A stretch of 9,173 bases of DNA from an uncultured Coriobacteriaceae bacterium. GTDB taxonomy: Bacteria; Actinomycetota; Coriobacteriia; Coriobacteriales; QAMH01. Within the stretch, counting starts at the first letter, position 1. Each line of letters opens with the position of its first letter. The notes below the pieces were generated by a model. That model did no database searches, was not told the origin of the DNA, and saw only the letters and a program-made list of their open reading frames with translations. Location: positions 1-9,173 of the forward strand of contig CADBRF010000039.1 of assembly GCA_902796975.1 (NCBI GenBank). The letters run 5' to 3'. The position numbers and the translations under genes are program-made. Shown here in pieces: positions 1 to 6,509 of the stretch.

Positions 1-21
1 CGGCAGAAAGGTGTAGCTCTC

Positions 22-1263
22 ATGCAAATGACCGATGAACAGTTTGCGGCTATCAAATCTCAGCTCAAGAGGCTCATGGCAGTCCCCGATGGCTTTTATG
101 CCAAGAAGTTTGCCGGAATTGATATCGATGCAATCGAGACCCCGGAGGATTTCGCCAAGCTCCCCTTCACAGAGAAGGCCGATCTTCGTTCCGCCTACCC
201 GATGGGAATCTCTGCGGTTCCCCAGGAAGAGATCGTGCGCATTCACTCTTCTTCGGGCACGACGGGCACGCCCGTTATCATCCCCTACACCAAGAAGGAC
301 GTTGACGACTGGGCCATTCAGTTCGCACGCTGCTATGAGTATGCAGGCGTGACCAAGTCCGATGTCGTGCAAATCACCCCGGGCTATGGCCTGTGGACTG
401 CAGGTATTGGCTTCCAGGCTGGCTGCGAGCGCCTTGGCGCCATGGCGGTTCCCATGGGCCCTGGTAACACCGAAAAGCAGCTGCAGATGATGCAGGACAT
501 GGGCACCACGGTTCTCACCGCCACGGCAAGCTACGCTCTTCTGCTTGCCGAGCAGATTGAGAAGCGCGGCCTCCAGGATAAGGTGCACATCCGCAAGCTC
601 ATCACGGGCAGCGAACGTGCTGGGGAGAAGACCCGCGAGCGCATCATCGATATTCTCGGCTGCGAGTACTACGACATCTATGGCTTGACCGAAGTCTACG
701 GTCCTGGCATCGGCATCAGCTGCAAGTACAACAAGGGCATGCACATCTGGAGCGACTACATCTACCTCGAAATCATCGACCCGGAGACGGGCGAAAACGT
801 TCCCGATGGTACCTTGGGCGAAATTGTGCTCACCACGCTGCAGAAAGAGGGCGCACCCCTCATTCGTTTCCGCACGCACGACCTCTCCCGCATCATCCCG
901 GGCGAATGCGAATGTGGACACAATGAGCACCCGCGTCTTGACATCATTACCGGCCGCTCCGACGACATGATGAAGATTCATGGCGTGAACGTCTTCCCGA
1001 GCCAGATCGAGGAAATTCTCGCCACGTTCGATGACGCTTCGAGCGAGTTCCAGATTCGTCTGTCGCATCTCGATGGCCGCGACACGATGCGCCTCTACGT
1101 GGAGGCAATAAGCGGTTATGTAGACTTCGCCGATTTGAGCAAGCGCGTCGCGGCGGCCGTGAAGAGCAAGATTGGCTTTACGCCATTGGTCAAGGTCGTT
1201 GAGCTTGGCGTTCTTCCGCGCAGCGAAAAGAAGACCAAGCGCGTCTTCGACGAGCGCGAATAA
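22..1263 (+). CDS. paaK: Phenylacetate-CoA ligase family enzyme (AMP-forming)
   Basis: A 413-residue adenylate-forming ligase expected in the cytoplasm, converting an aryl acid (phenylacetate or an indole/aryl relative) with ATP and CoA to the acyl-CoA. Visible motifs: the Ser/Thr/Gly-rich ATP loop SSSGTTGTP at residues 76-84, YGLTEVYGPG at 220-229, RTHDLS at 284-289 (ribose-binding Asp region), the hinge segment GRSDDMMKIHGVN at 311-323, and a C-terminal lysine cluster (SEKKTKR, 401-407) where the catalytic lysine is expected. LPFTEKADLR at 47-56 is typical of PaaK proteins. Length is close to the usual ~430; the N-terminus is slightly shorter. The start is supported by AAAGGTG at 7-13, eight bases before the ATG; a second Met two codons later is an alternative. 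In anaerobes such paralogues often accompany 2-oxoacid:ferredoxin oxidoreductases, but no such gene is visible here, so the substrate is not fixed. Confidence 0.93.
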   Translation: MQMTDEQFAAIKSQLKRLMAVPDGFYAKKFAGIDIDAIETPEDFAKLPFTEKADLRSAYPMGISAVPQEEIVRIHSSSGTTGTPVIIPYTKKDVDDWAIQFARCYEYAGVTKSDVVQITPGYGLWTAGIGFQAGCERLGAMAVPMGPGNTEKQLQMMQDMGTTVLTATASYALLLAEQIEKRGLQDKVHIRKLITGSERAGEKTRERIIDILGCEYYDIYGLTEVYGPGIGISCKYNKGMHIWSDYIYLEIIDPETGENVPDGTLGEIVLTTLQKEGAPLIRFRTHDLSRIIPGECECGHNEHPRLDIITGRSDDMMKIHGVNVFPSQIEEILATFDDASSEFQIRLSHLDGRDTMRLYVEAISGYVDFADLSKRVAAAVKSKIGFTPLVKVVELGVLPRSEKKTKRVFDERE

Positions 1264-1296
1264 TCAACGCCGCTGATATATTTCCCAACGTAATAG

Positions 1297-1336
1297 GGGC
1301 GGGCAGGGCGTAAAACCCTGTCCGCCCTTGTTTTAT
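1297..1336 (+). terminator. Intrinsic terminator of paaK
   Basis: A 12-bp GC-rich stem (1297-1308 with 1316-1327, one G-U pair) closes a seven-base loop CGTAAAA and is followed at once by TTGTTTTAT. It lies 33 bases after the paaK stop, so paaK is the last gene of its transcript. Confidence 0.92.
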
Positions 1337-1345
1337 AGGAGAGCG

Positions 1346-1517
1346 TGCAGAAAAATTGCGTTTGTTACCATCTTGTCGAAGTAATTCCATGCATCAGGGT
1401 TCCATATATTTACATAAAACGCATTTAGTTCATACAATTTGGTAGTAAATGTATAGCAATAAAGCATCGATACTCGCGATATCGAAAATAGGTGGTAACA
1501 AACGCAATTTTTCTGCA
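1346..1517. repeat. 172-bp AT-rich element with perfect 25-bp terminal inverted repeats
   Basis: The arms at 1346-1370 (beginning TGCAGAAAAATTGCG) and 1493-1517 are exact reverse complements over 25 bases, with a 122-bp AT-rich interior containing no gene. The interior has a 6-bp inverted repeat, TCGATA at 1467-1472 with TATCGA at 1480-1485, and a degraded look-alike of the arm core (AAAACGCATTT, about 1415-1427). It sits between the paaK terminator and the 3' end of a broken accessory gene, 23 bases past that gene's stop. I see no clear target-site duplication outside the arms. The shape suits a MITE-like or other small repeated element, or a pair of identical binding sites; which one cannot be decided from one copy. 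Confidence 0.75.
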
Positions 1518-1540
1518 TATGTGCGAGATGTATCGAACCG

Positions 1541-2565
1541 CTACCACCGGATACCATCAAAATTGAAGAGCTCATTGGTCAAAACCCTCTGAGCTTCGTA
1601 GAATTGGGGAGTCATTTCGGGCAACCTGTGGCCAGTCCAGCTTGCAAGCTTGCCCATGAGCCGCAGCCGCTGTTGATAGCTTCTAAGCTGCTCGTATGTA
1701 ACAACGACAACAGGGCTTTTTAGTAAATACTGAAGGTCGTTAATTCTCATTTTGTCTCTGGCAACCGCCTCCGGGTCAGTATGAGTAGGACGCCCGTCGT
1801 ACTCGACACCGACTTTGCCACGTGGGCCTTCTAGTATGAGATCGATGCGATAGTGCGTCTTGCCCAATGAGTTTCCGTTGTCATCCCGGATGAAAAGAGG
1901 CTCGTTAAGACTGACTGGTTTGAAATTAATCCTCCCAATGATGGTTTGAGACAAAGCGCAAGATACTGGACTGTTTCCATCTGAGATTCCGAGCCATCAC
2001 GCACCCATCGCAATGCTTGGCGAGCGCGTTTGACGCCATGCATTCCATCTGCTGAAGCGCAAAATGTTTCAAGGCGGTCCTTTGTAGTCAAGGGTTCACG
2101 GCTTTGGCGTTCGGTTACTGTGAACTGGGGTTGAGGCGGGAATTCTGGAATAGGTATGCCTTTTCTCTTGATGGGGTCTGGAGCATAACTGCCGCAAATC
2201 TCCATGCCGAAGAGAATGGTTTCGAGCAGCGAGTGAGAAGAGGCGATTTGCACAAACGATAGCTCCGGAGACGAAACGGCAATCTCGTCAGTGAGCGTCC
2301 GGAATGAATTCGGCGGAAGCTCTGAATAACTGTGAACGACTACGTCTTGGGGATGAGAATTCCTTGCCCCTCTTTTTGCTATCAGATGAAGGGGCTTGCC
2401 GTTAACGCCGGTGCCGGTGAAATCTACGCGATTGATGTCGCGGAGTGCGGTTGTGGCGTTGACGAGCGATGGTGTTGCAGATGACCGGGCGCGAATGATG
2501 CCGGCGTAGTGGTAGATGTGCCAATATTGCCAAGCGGATTCGAATCCGATGAAAAGAGTCTTCAT
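1541..2565 (-). pseudogene. Frameshifted accessory gene with C-terminal DUF559/Vsr-like nuclease fold
   Basis: Two overlapping minus-strand frames together form one ~341-residue protein. The first, starting with ATG at 2565 (GGGGAA just upstream), gives about 214 residues with LHLIAKR, VSSPELSFVQIA and GMHGVKRARQALRWVRDG, ending in LCLKPSLGGLI; it then runs out of the homology to a stop at 1831. The second frame continues as FKPVSLNEPLF, HYRIDLIL, KVGVEYDGRPTHTD and ends RW at 1541. The Asp in YRIDL and the Glu in VGVEYDG resemble the core of DUF559/Vsr-type PD-(D/E)XK-like folds. From memory, a family with this arrangement recurs as paralogues in Coriobacteriia; function is unknown to me. 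The break lies at 1923-1925 on the + strand (AAA), where one extra base would restore GGLIFKPVSL. A sequencing error or strain-specific decay are both possible. Base composition is more AT-rich than the neighbours, suggesting acquisition. The nuclease role is inference. Confidence 0.72.
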
Positions 2566-2837
2566 AGTTCCCCAATGTGGCGTTTAAGATGTGTGTTCTA
2601 GATGCGTTCAAGCGGTGTCTGACTGAGACAGCTGCGACGAGAAGTGGGAAATCGCTGCGGATGGACGCAGCTCTCCCGTGATGCATGCGTCCAGCGGGGA
2701 ACTAATTCGGACGATGCGAGCGCATCTGCGCCTAGTGGGATTCTACAGAACTGCCTCGCCTGATGCCTCGGCGTCTACATAAACTCCATGGTTTCATCTG
2801 AGATACCAGTCGAAACCGCTGCTAGTTGTGGCAATCC
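2566..2837. other. Gene-free 272-bp stretch with small palindromes
   Basis: No convincing gene on either strand. It is the 5' region of the broken gene and the 3' flank of fthC, both on the minus strand. Visible: an 8-bp inverted repeat, TGGACGCA at 2662-2669 with TGCGTCCA at 2686-2693 (16-base loop); the palindrome GATGCGAGCGCATC at 2713-2726; and an interrupted hairpin (GGTTTC 2790-2795 with GAAACC 2812-2817, inner CTG/CAG) about 20 bases past the fthC stop. The last could end fthC transcription but lacks a T-run. A minus-strand TAGAAT (complement of 2740-2745) could be a -10 box, without a good -35. Confidence 0.4.
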
Positions 2838-3434
2838 TCAACCCTCGCAGCGGATAATGCGGGTGGGCGTGGCAATGGCGGATACGCGCATATCGTGAGG
2901 CTCGCAGGGAATCTCGTCCACCACTTGCACATCGTAGGCGATGCCAATAACCGCGCACTCTTTGCGAAGACGGGGGAGGTAGCGGTCGTAATAGCCTCCG
3001 CCTTGGCCAAGTCGCCGCCCGGTTTTATCGAAGGCGACACAGGGCGTGAGCATGACGTCAAGGGCTTCTGGGTCTACAGCACGGTTCGTGTCAAAATACT
3101 TTGCCGCTGCTTTCGGATTGCTCAGAAGCTCATCCGCTTCAGCTTCTGTGAGCTCGGCAAACACCATCGCCCCATTGCCGCCGAGCACAACCGGGTAGAC
3201 AATCTTGGGCGCGCTCTCGCTTGCCCTGAGCGTCTCGATAAGCGGCAGCAGCGAAGGCTCGGACCCATATGCGCGGTAGACACCGATGACATGCGCGCTC
3301 TGAACTTCGGGCAGGGCGAGCAAGCGTTGGGCAAGTGCTTTGTTGCCGGCTTCACGCTCTGCCGAGCTGAGCGCGGCGCGACTCTTGCGCACGCGCGACC
3401 GAAGCTCCTGCTTTTGTTCTACCAATGTGGCCAT
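2838..3434 (-). CDS. 5-formyltetrahydrofolate cyclo-ligase (methenyl-THF synthetase)
   Basis: A 198-residue cytoplasmic enzyme of the 5-FTHF cyclo-ligase family (YgfA/FthC/MTHFS), which uses ATP to turn 5-formyl-THF into 5,10-methenyl-THF and so returns the storage folate to the one-carbon pool. Diagnostic features are the basic N-terminus (KQELRSRVRKSRAAL, 8-22), YGSEPSLLPL at 56-65 with the conserved Glu, DVMLTPCVAFDKTG at 126-139, and the ATP/folate loop GRRLGQGGGYYDRYL at 139-153; the length is usual. Start: ATG at 3434, with GGAGG (complement of 3447-3451) about 12 bases upstream, a rather long spacing, and an in-frame TGA shortly upstream rules out extension. It is transcribed divergently from argH across a ~200-bp shared upstream region and has no obvious intrinsic terminator. 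The gene symbol varies between organisms, so none is assigned. Confidence 0.95.
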   Translation of the reverse strand: MATLVEQKQELRSRVRKSRAALSSAEREAGNKALAQRLLALPEVQSAHVIGVYRAYGSEPSLLPLIETLRASESAPKIVYPVVLGGNGAMVFAELTEAEADELLSNPKAAAKYFDTNRAVDPEALDVMLTPCVAFDKTGRRLGQGGGYYDRYLPRLRKECAVIGIAYDVQVVDEIPCEPHDMRVSAIATPTRIIRCEG

Positions 3435-3551
3435 GGTGTTTCACGTCCTCCGAGGGCTCTGTGCGTTTCCCGCAGCATATCATGCGAGCGGAGGCATTCT
3501 GCCTGCCAGCATGGTGACGTTTCGGGTAGGATAGGCGCAGCGATAGATTAC

Positions 3552-3573
3552 CCGAAGGACGGATCTCCTTCGG
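3552..3573 (+). promoter_or_regulatory. Perfect 8-bp hairpin in the argH upstream region
   Basis: CCGAAGGA (3552-3559) and TCCTTCGG (3566-3573) enclose the six-base loop CGGATC; the next bases are CGGTTTAAC, a poor U-tract. It lies 69 bases before the argH ATG at 3642 and just before the arginine-codon-rich stretch. Possible roles are an attenuator-like stem in the argH leader, an operator, or a weak terminator. A TAGGAT at 3527-3532 could be a -10 box placing the hairpin in the transcript, but no good -35 accompanies it. Confidence 0.45.
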
Positions 3574-3596
3574 CGGTTTAACTGGAACGTGATGGC

Positions 3597-3641
3597 ATGC
3601 GGCGCGGGCAGCGCCGACGTGTGAGAGATAGGGAGCGAGTC
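3597..3641 (+). promoter_or_regulatory. Arginine-codon-rich in-frame leader/extension of argH
   Basis: An upstream ATG at 3597 reads in frame into argH as MRRGQRRRVRDRERV followed by the Met at 3642. Eight of the fifteen codons are arginine and all six arginine codons appear (CGG, CGC, CGC, CGA, CGT, AGA, AGG, CGA). A weak ribosome site, GGAA at 3584-3587, sits nine bases before this ATG, and an in-frame TAA at 3579-3581 limits the frame. GGCGC (3601-3605) and GCGCC (3611-3615) can pair over the first arginine codons. A leader in which ribosomes stall when charged tRNA-Arg is scarce would fit the gene's role in arginine synthesis, but this is inference; GC-rich DNA readily yields CGN codons by chance. 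Confidence 0.35.
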
Positions 3642-5063
3642 ATGGAAGAGAACGAGCACGAGAACGACGCCTTGTGGGGTGGCCGTTTTGAGGACGCGCC
3701 AGCAGAGTTCACGCAGGTCTTTGGGGCATCGCTGCCGGTAGACAAGCGTATGTGGGAGGCCGATATCGCCGGTTCAAAGGCGCATGCCAAGATGCTTGGC
3801 CGCCAGGGGATTATTAGTGAGGAAGATGTCGATGCCATCGAATCTGGCCTCGACCGCGTCGCCAAGCAGATTGAAGATGGCGAATTTGATTTCGAGATTG
3901 AAGATGAGGACATTCACATGTCCATTGAGCGCAATCTCACTGAGGACATCGGTGCTGCGGGCGGGCGCCTCCACACGGGCCGCAGCCGCAACGACCAGGT
4001 CGCGACGGACACCCGCCTCCACTGCAAGGGCCTCGCTACCGGCCTTGCGCACCAGCTGCTCGACCTCAGAAGTGCGCTCATCGAGGTCGCCGAGCGCGAG
4101 TTTGGTGTCGTGATGCCCGGTTACACGCATATGCAGAAAGCCCAACCGGTGCTCTTCAGCCACCACATGCTCGCCTATTACTGGATGTTCACGCGCGATT
4201 TCAAGCGCATCGTTGCAGCTCATGATGCTGCCGACTCCTTGCCACTCGGCTCTGCCGCCCTTGCTGGCACGACCTATCCGCTCGACCGTCAGCTCGTGGC
4301 AGATGAGCTCGGTTTTGCAAGCGTCATTCCCAACAGCATGGATGCCGTATCCGACCGCGATTTTCTACTCGACCTCGATTATGCCTGCTCGGTTGCCATG
4401 ATGCACCTCTCCCGCCTATGCGAGGAGATCATCTACTGGTCGAGCGACGAGTTCAAGTTCATCCGCCTCTCCGATGCCTACTCCACCGGCAGCTCCATCA
4501 TGCCGCAGAAGAAGAACCCGGATTTCGCGGAGCTCATCCGTGGCAAGACGGGCCGTGTCTACGGTGACCTCATGGGGCTTCTCACCACGCTCAAGGGCCT
4601 TCCACTTGCCTACAACAAGGACATGCAGGAGGACAAGGAGGGTGTGTTCGATGCCGTGGACACGCTCAGCGACTCCCTTGCCGTGATGGCGGGCATGCTT
4701 CGCACGATGACGGTGCGCCGTGATTCCATGCGCGAGGGCGCGCACGGGGGCTTCATGGCCGCAACCGACCTCGCTGACTACCTCGTGGGCAAGGGCATTC
4801 CCTTCCGTGAGGCGCATGCCATCGTGGGCAAGCTCGTCCTCGAATGCGAGAAGGCGGGCAAGACCCTGCAGGAGCTGACGCTCGAAGAGCTACAGGAGGC
4901 GGACCGGCACTTCGAGGCGGACGCTGCTGAGGCAGTGGACATCGATAAGGTTGTCGCCCGTCGCACCACTGAGGGTGGCACGGGGCACGAAGCGGTTCAG
5001 GTCCAGCTCAAACTCGCTGTAGAGAAGCTCCGCGAGGATGTCGCAAAGGCAGACGAACTGTAA
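3642..5063 (+). CDS. argH: Argininosuccinate lyase
   Basis: A 473-residue cytoplasmic enzyme of the fumarase/aspartase superfamily that splits argininosuccinate into arginine and fumarate, the last step of arginine synthesis; active as a homotetramer in known members. Seen in order: LWGGRF at 11-16, SIERNLTEDIG at 94-104, HTGRSRNDQVATD at 111-123, GYTHMQKAQPVLFSHH at 160-175 (general-acid/base His and substrate contacts), and the superfamily signature GSSIMPQKKNPD at 283-294 in the flexible catalytic loop with its serine. Length is normal. The start at 3642 is preferred because AGGGAG (3630-3635) lies six bases upstream and LWGGRF then falls at the usual distance from the N-terminus; an in-frame ATG at 3597 would add an arginine-rich tail. 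No argG or other arg gene adjoins it here, so it seems to be a lone transcription unit. I see no clear ArgR box. Confidence 0.97.
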   Translation: MEENEHENDALWGGRFEDAPAEFTQVFGASLPVDKRMWEADIAGSKAHAKMLGRQGIISEEDVDAIESGLDRVAKQIEDGEFDFEIEDEDIHMSIERNLTEDIGAAGGRLHTGRSRNDQVATDTRLHCKGLATGLAHQLLDLRSALIEVAEREFGVVMPGYTHMQKAQPVLFSHHMLAYYWMFTRDFKRIVAAHDAADSLPLGSAALAGTTYPLDRQLVADELGFASVIPNSMDAVSDRDFLLDLDYACSVAMMHLSRLCEEIIYWSSDEFKFIRLSDAYSTGSSIMPQKKNPDFAELIRGKTGRVYGDLMGLLTTLKGLPLAYNKDMQEDKEGVFDAVDTLSDSLAVMAGMLRTMTVRRDSMREGAHGGFMAATDLADYLVGKGIPFREAHAIVGKLVLECEKAGKTLQELTLEELQEADRHFEADAAEAVDIDKVVARRTTEGGTGHEAVQVQLKLAVEKLREDVAKADEL

Positions 5064-5092
5064 ATTTTCGCCACGGATTCGCGGGGACCATA

Positions 5093-5165
5093 AACCCGGC
5101 TGAGGAGGGCGCTGGCATCGTGCATGCTGGCGTCCTTTTCCGTGATGTACCCGTAGCGCCGGGTT
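5093..5165 (+). repeat. 8-bp inverted repeat enclosing the argH terminator hairpin
   Basis: AACCCGGC (5093-5100) and GCCGGGTT (5158-5165) are exact reverse complements and would close a branch around the hairpin at 5107-5135. CACGGA (5072-5077), outside the branch, can pair with TCCGTG (5139-5144) inside it, which would make a pseudoknot. It matches no riboswitch class I can recognise. It may be a structured 3' UTR, a small RNA, or an accident of GC-rich sequence. Confidence 0.4.
5107..5139 (+). terminator. Probable intrinsic terminator of argH
   Basis: A continuous 12-bp stem (5107-5118 with 5124-5135) with a five-base loop CGTGC is followed directly by TTTT, 43 bases after the argH stop. 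Three of the pairs are G-U in plus-strand RNA and would be C-A mismatches on the other strand, so the structure belongs to plus-strand transcripts. The short T-run lowers certainty. Confidence 0.65.
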
Positions 5166-5187
5166 GATTGTGCGCTCGCGGGCGAGT

Positions 5188-5218
5188 TTGTAACCAGCGC
5201 ATGCAAGCGTGCTATTAT
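5188..5218 (+). promoter_or_regulatory. lysC promoter, predicted leaderless start
   Basis: TGC directly precedes TATTAT (5213-5218), forming an extended -10 box, and TTGTAA at 5188-5193 is a candidate -35 with a longish 19-base spacer. Only seven bases separate the -10 box from the lysC ATG at 5226, so transcription should start at or next to the A of the ATG. No Shine-Dalgarno sequence precedes that ATG, which agrees with a leaderless mRNA. GCGTG (5207-5211) and CACGC (5221-5225) flank the -10 as a short inverted repeat that could be an operator. Confidence 0.6.
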
Positions 5219-5225
5219 TTCACGC

Positions 5226-6506
5226 ATGTCAATAGTCGTTCAAAAATTCGGTGGTACGTCGGTAGCAACGCCTGAGCGCATTGCGCATGTTGCGCAGCGC
5301 ATCGTCAACCGCAAGCGTGCGGGAGACCAGGTCGTCGCCGTCGTATCTGCAATGGGCAAAACCACGGACTCCCTCATCGAGCTGGCACGGTCCGTCAATC
5401 CCAATCCACCCGCACGCGAGATGGACACCCTCCTCTCCACGGGCGAGATGGTCTCCATGTACGTTGTCGCCATGGCTGTCAATGCGCTGGGCGAGGAGGC
5501 AATCAGCCTCTCCGGTCGTCAGATCGGTCTCGTCACAGACGCCGCACATGGCAATGCCTCCATCCGCGAGATCCACGCCGATCGCATCACGAAGGCTCTC
5601 TCTGAGGGCCGTATCGTTATCGTTGCCGGTTTCCAGGGTATTGATGGAGCAGGCGATATTACGACTCTCGGTCGTGGCGGTTCCGATACCACTGCCGTTG
5701 CCATTGCAGCTGGCATTAACGCCGACGTCTGCGAGATTTACACGGATGTGAACGGCGTCTATACGGCAGATCCGCGCATCGTGCCCCTGGCGCAGAAGAT
5801 CGATGTCATTTCCTATGAGGAGATGCTCGAGATGGCTGCTGCGGGCGCGGGCGTTTTGCATAAGCGTTGCGTTGAGTTCGCGCGTAATTTCGGCGTGGTC
5901 ATCCATTGCCGTTCGTCCTTCAATGATGAGCCTGGAACGCTGGTGAAAAAGATGAGTGAGGATATGGAGAAGGCAATCGTGAGTGGTGTCGCCCACGACA
6001 TGTCCGAGGCGAGAGTCACGATCCACGACCTTCCCGATAACACGGGCATCGCTGCCAACGTGTTCGGTGCCATGGCAGACGCTCACCTTGCCGTCGACAT
6101 GATTATCCAGAACTCCTCTCGCGAAGGATGCGCCGATATCTCGTTCACGACGCCGAAGGCAGACCTTGCACGCACCCGCGAGGTCATCGAGCGCGTGGCC
6201 CACGAGCTGGGCGCAAGCAATGTCGAGATTCTCAAGCAAGTTGCCAAGGTTTCCATCGTGGGCGCTGGCATGAAGGTCAACTCTGGCGTCGCCGCCAAGA
6301 TGTTCCGCACCTTGGCAAACGCGGGCATCAGCATCACGATGATCTCCACCTCCGACATTCGCACGAGTGTGGTTATCCCTGCCGACAGGGCTGAAGAGGC
6401 GGTGCGCGTTCTCCACACAGCGTTTGGCCTCGATGGGTCTGCCGTGTTCGAGGAGACACAGCTTTCTGCAGAAGAGCTCGAGGCAAAGGCCAAGAAGGGT
6501 CGGTAG
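5226..6506 (+). CDS. lysC: Aspartate kinase (monofunctional, with ACT domains)
   Basis: A 426-residue cytoplasmic enzyme that phosphorylates aspartate with ATP, committing it to lysine/diaminopimelate, threonine, methionine and isoleucine synthesis. The N-terminal kinase domain shows QKFGGTSV at 6-13, SAMGKTTDSL at 41-50, STGEMVS at 71-77, and TLGRGGSDTTAVAIAAG at 147-163; YTDVNGVYTADPRIV (172-186) is typical. Two ACT modules follow at roughly 262-335 and 343-410 (VGAGMKVNSGVAAKMF, 345-360; ISTSDIRTSVVI, 373-384), so feedback control by lysine and/or threonine is expected from the family. The length and layout match the actinobacterial alpha/beta type, whose beta subunit starts internally; Met243 (5952) and Met247 (5964) lie at the right place. 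It probably begins leaderless and probably continues into the deacetylase gene three bases downstream. I see no lysine riboswitch. Confidence 0.97.
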   Translation: MSIVVQKFGGTSVATPERIAHVAQRIVNRKRAGDQVVAVVSAMGKTTDSLIELARSVNPNPPAREMDTLLSTGEMVSMYVVAMAVNALGEEAISLSGRQIGLVTDAAHGNASIREIHADRITKALSEGRIVIVAGFQGIDGAGDITTLGRGGSDTTAVAIAAGINADVCEIYTDVNGVYTADPRIVPLAQKIDVISYEEMLEMAAAGAGVLHKRCVEFARNFGVVIHCRSSFNDEPGTLVKKMSEDMEKAIVSGVAHDMSEARVTIHDLPDNTGIAANVFGAMADAHLAVDMIIQNSSREGCADISFTTPKADLARTREVIERVAHELGASNVEILKQVAKVSIVGAGMKVNSGVAAKMFRTLANAGISITMISTSDIRTSVVIPADRAEEAVRVLHTAFGLDGSAVFEETQLSAEELEAKAKKGR

Positions 6507-6509
6507 ACC

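Noticed and set aside
1336..1530. Target-site duplication flanking the 25-bp inverted repeats
   Set aside because: The bases just outside the arms (GAGCG on the left, TATGT on the right) do not match.
1915..1960. Programmed -1 frameshifting joining the two accessory frames
   Set aside because: No slippery heptamer in the right phase, and no obvious downstream stimulatory hairpin; a one-base deletion is the simpler reading.
2535..2548. Palindrome CGGATTCGAATCCG, resembling a tRNA T-arm
   Set aside because: It lies inside the coding region of the accessory gene (codes Phe-Glu-Ser), and no acceptor stem, D-arm or anticodon arm can be found around it on either strand.
2826..3581. 251-codon plus-strand frame opposite 5-formyl-THF cyclo-ligase
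   Set aside because: The minus-strand product matches a known family end to end, and the plus-strand translation has no recognisable domain.
3435..3641. ArgR operator between fthC and argH
   Set aside because: No AT-rich palindrome resembling known ARG boxes was found in this interval.
5064..5225. Lysine riboswitch upstream of lysC
   Set aside because: The spacer is too short for the five-helix lysine class, none of its conserved blocks is visible, and the promoter lies next to the ATG.
4997..5227. 76-codon minus-strand frame across the argH-lysC spacer
   Set aside because: It overlaps the argH 3' end, has no ribosome site or recognised homology, and the spacer is better explained as a terminator plus promoter.
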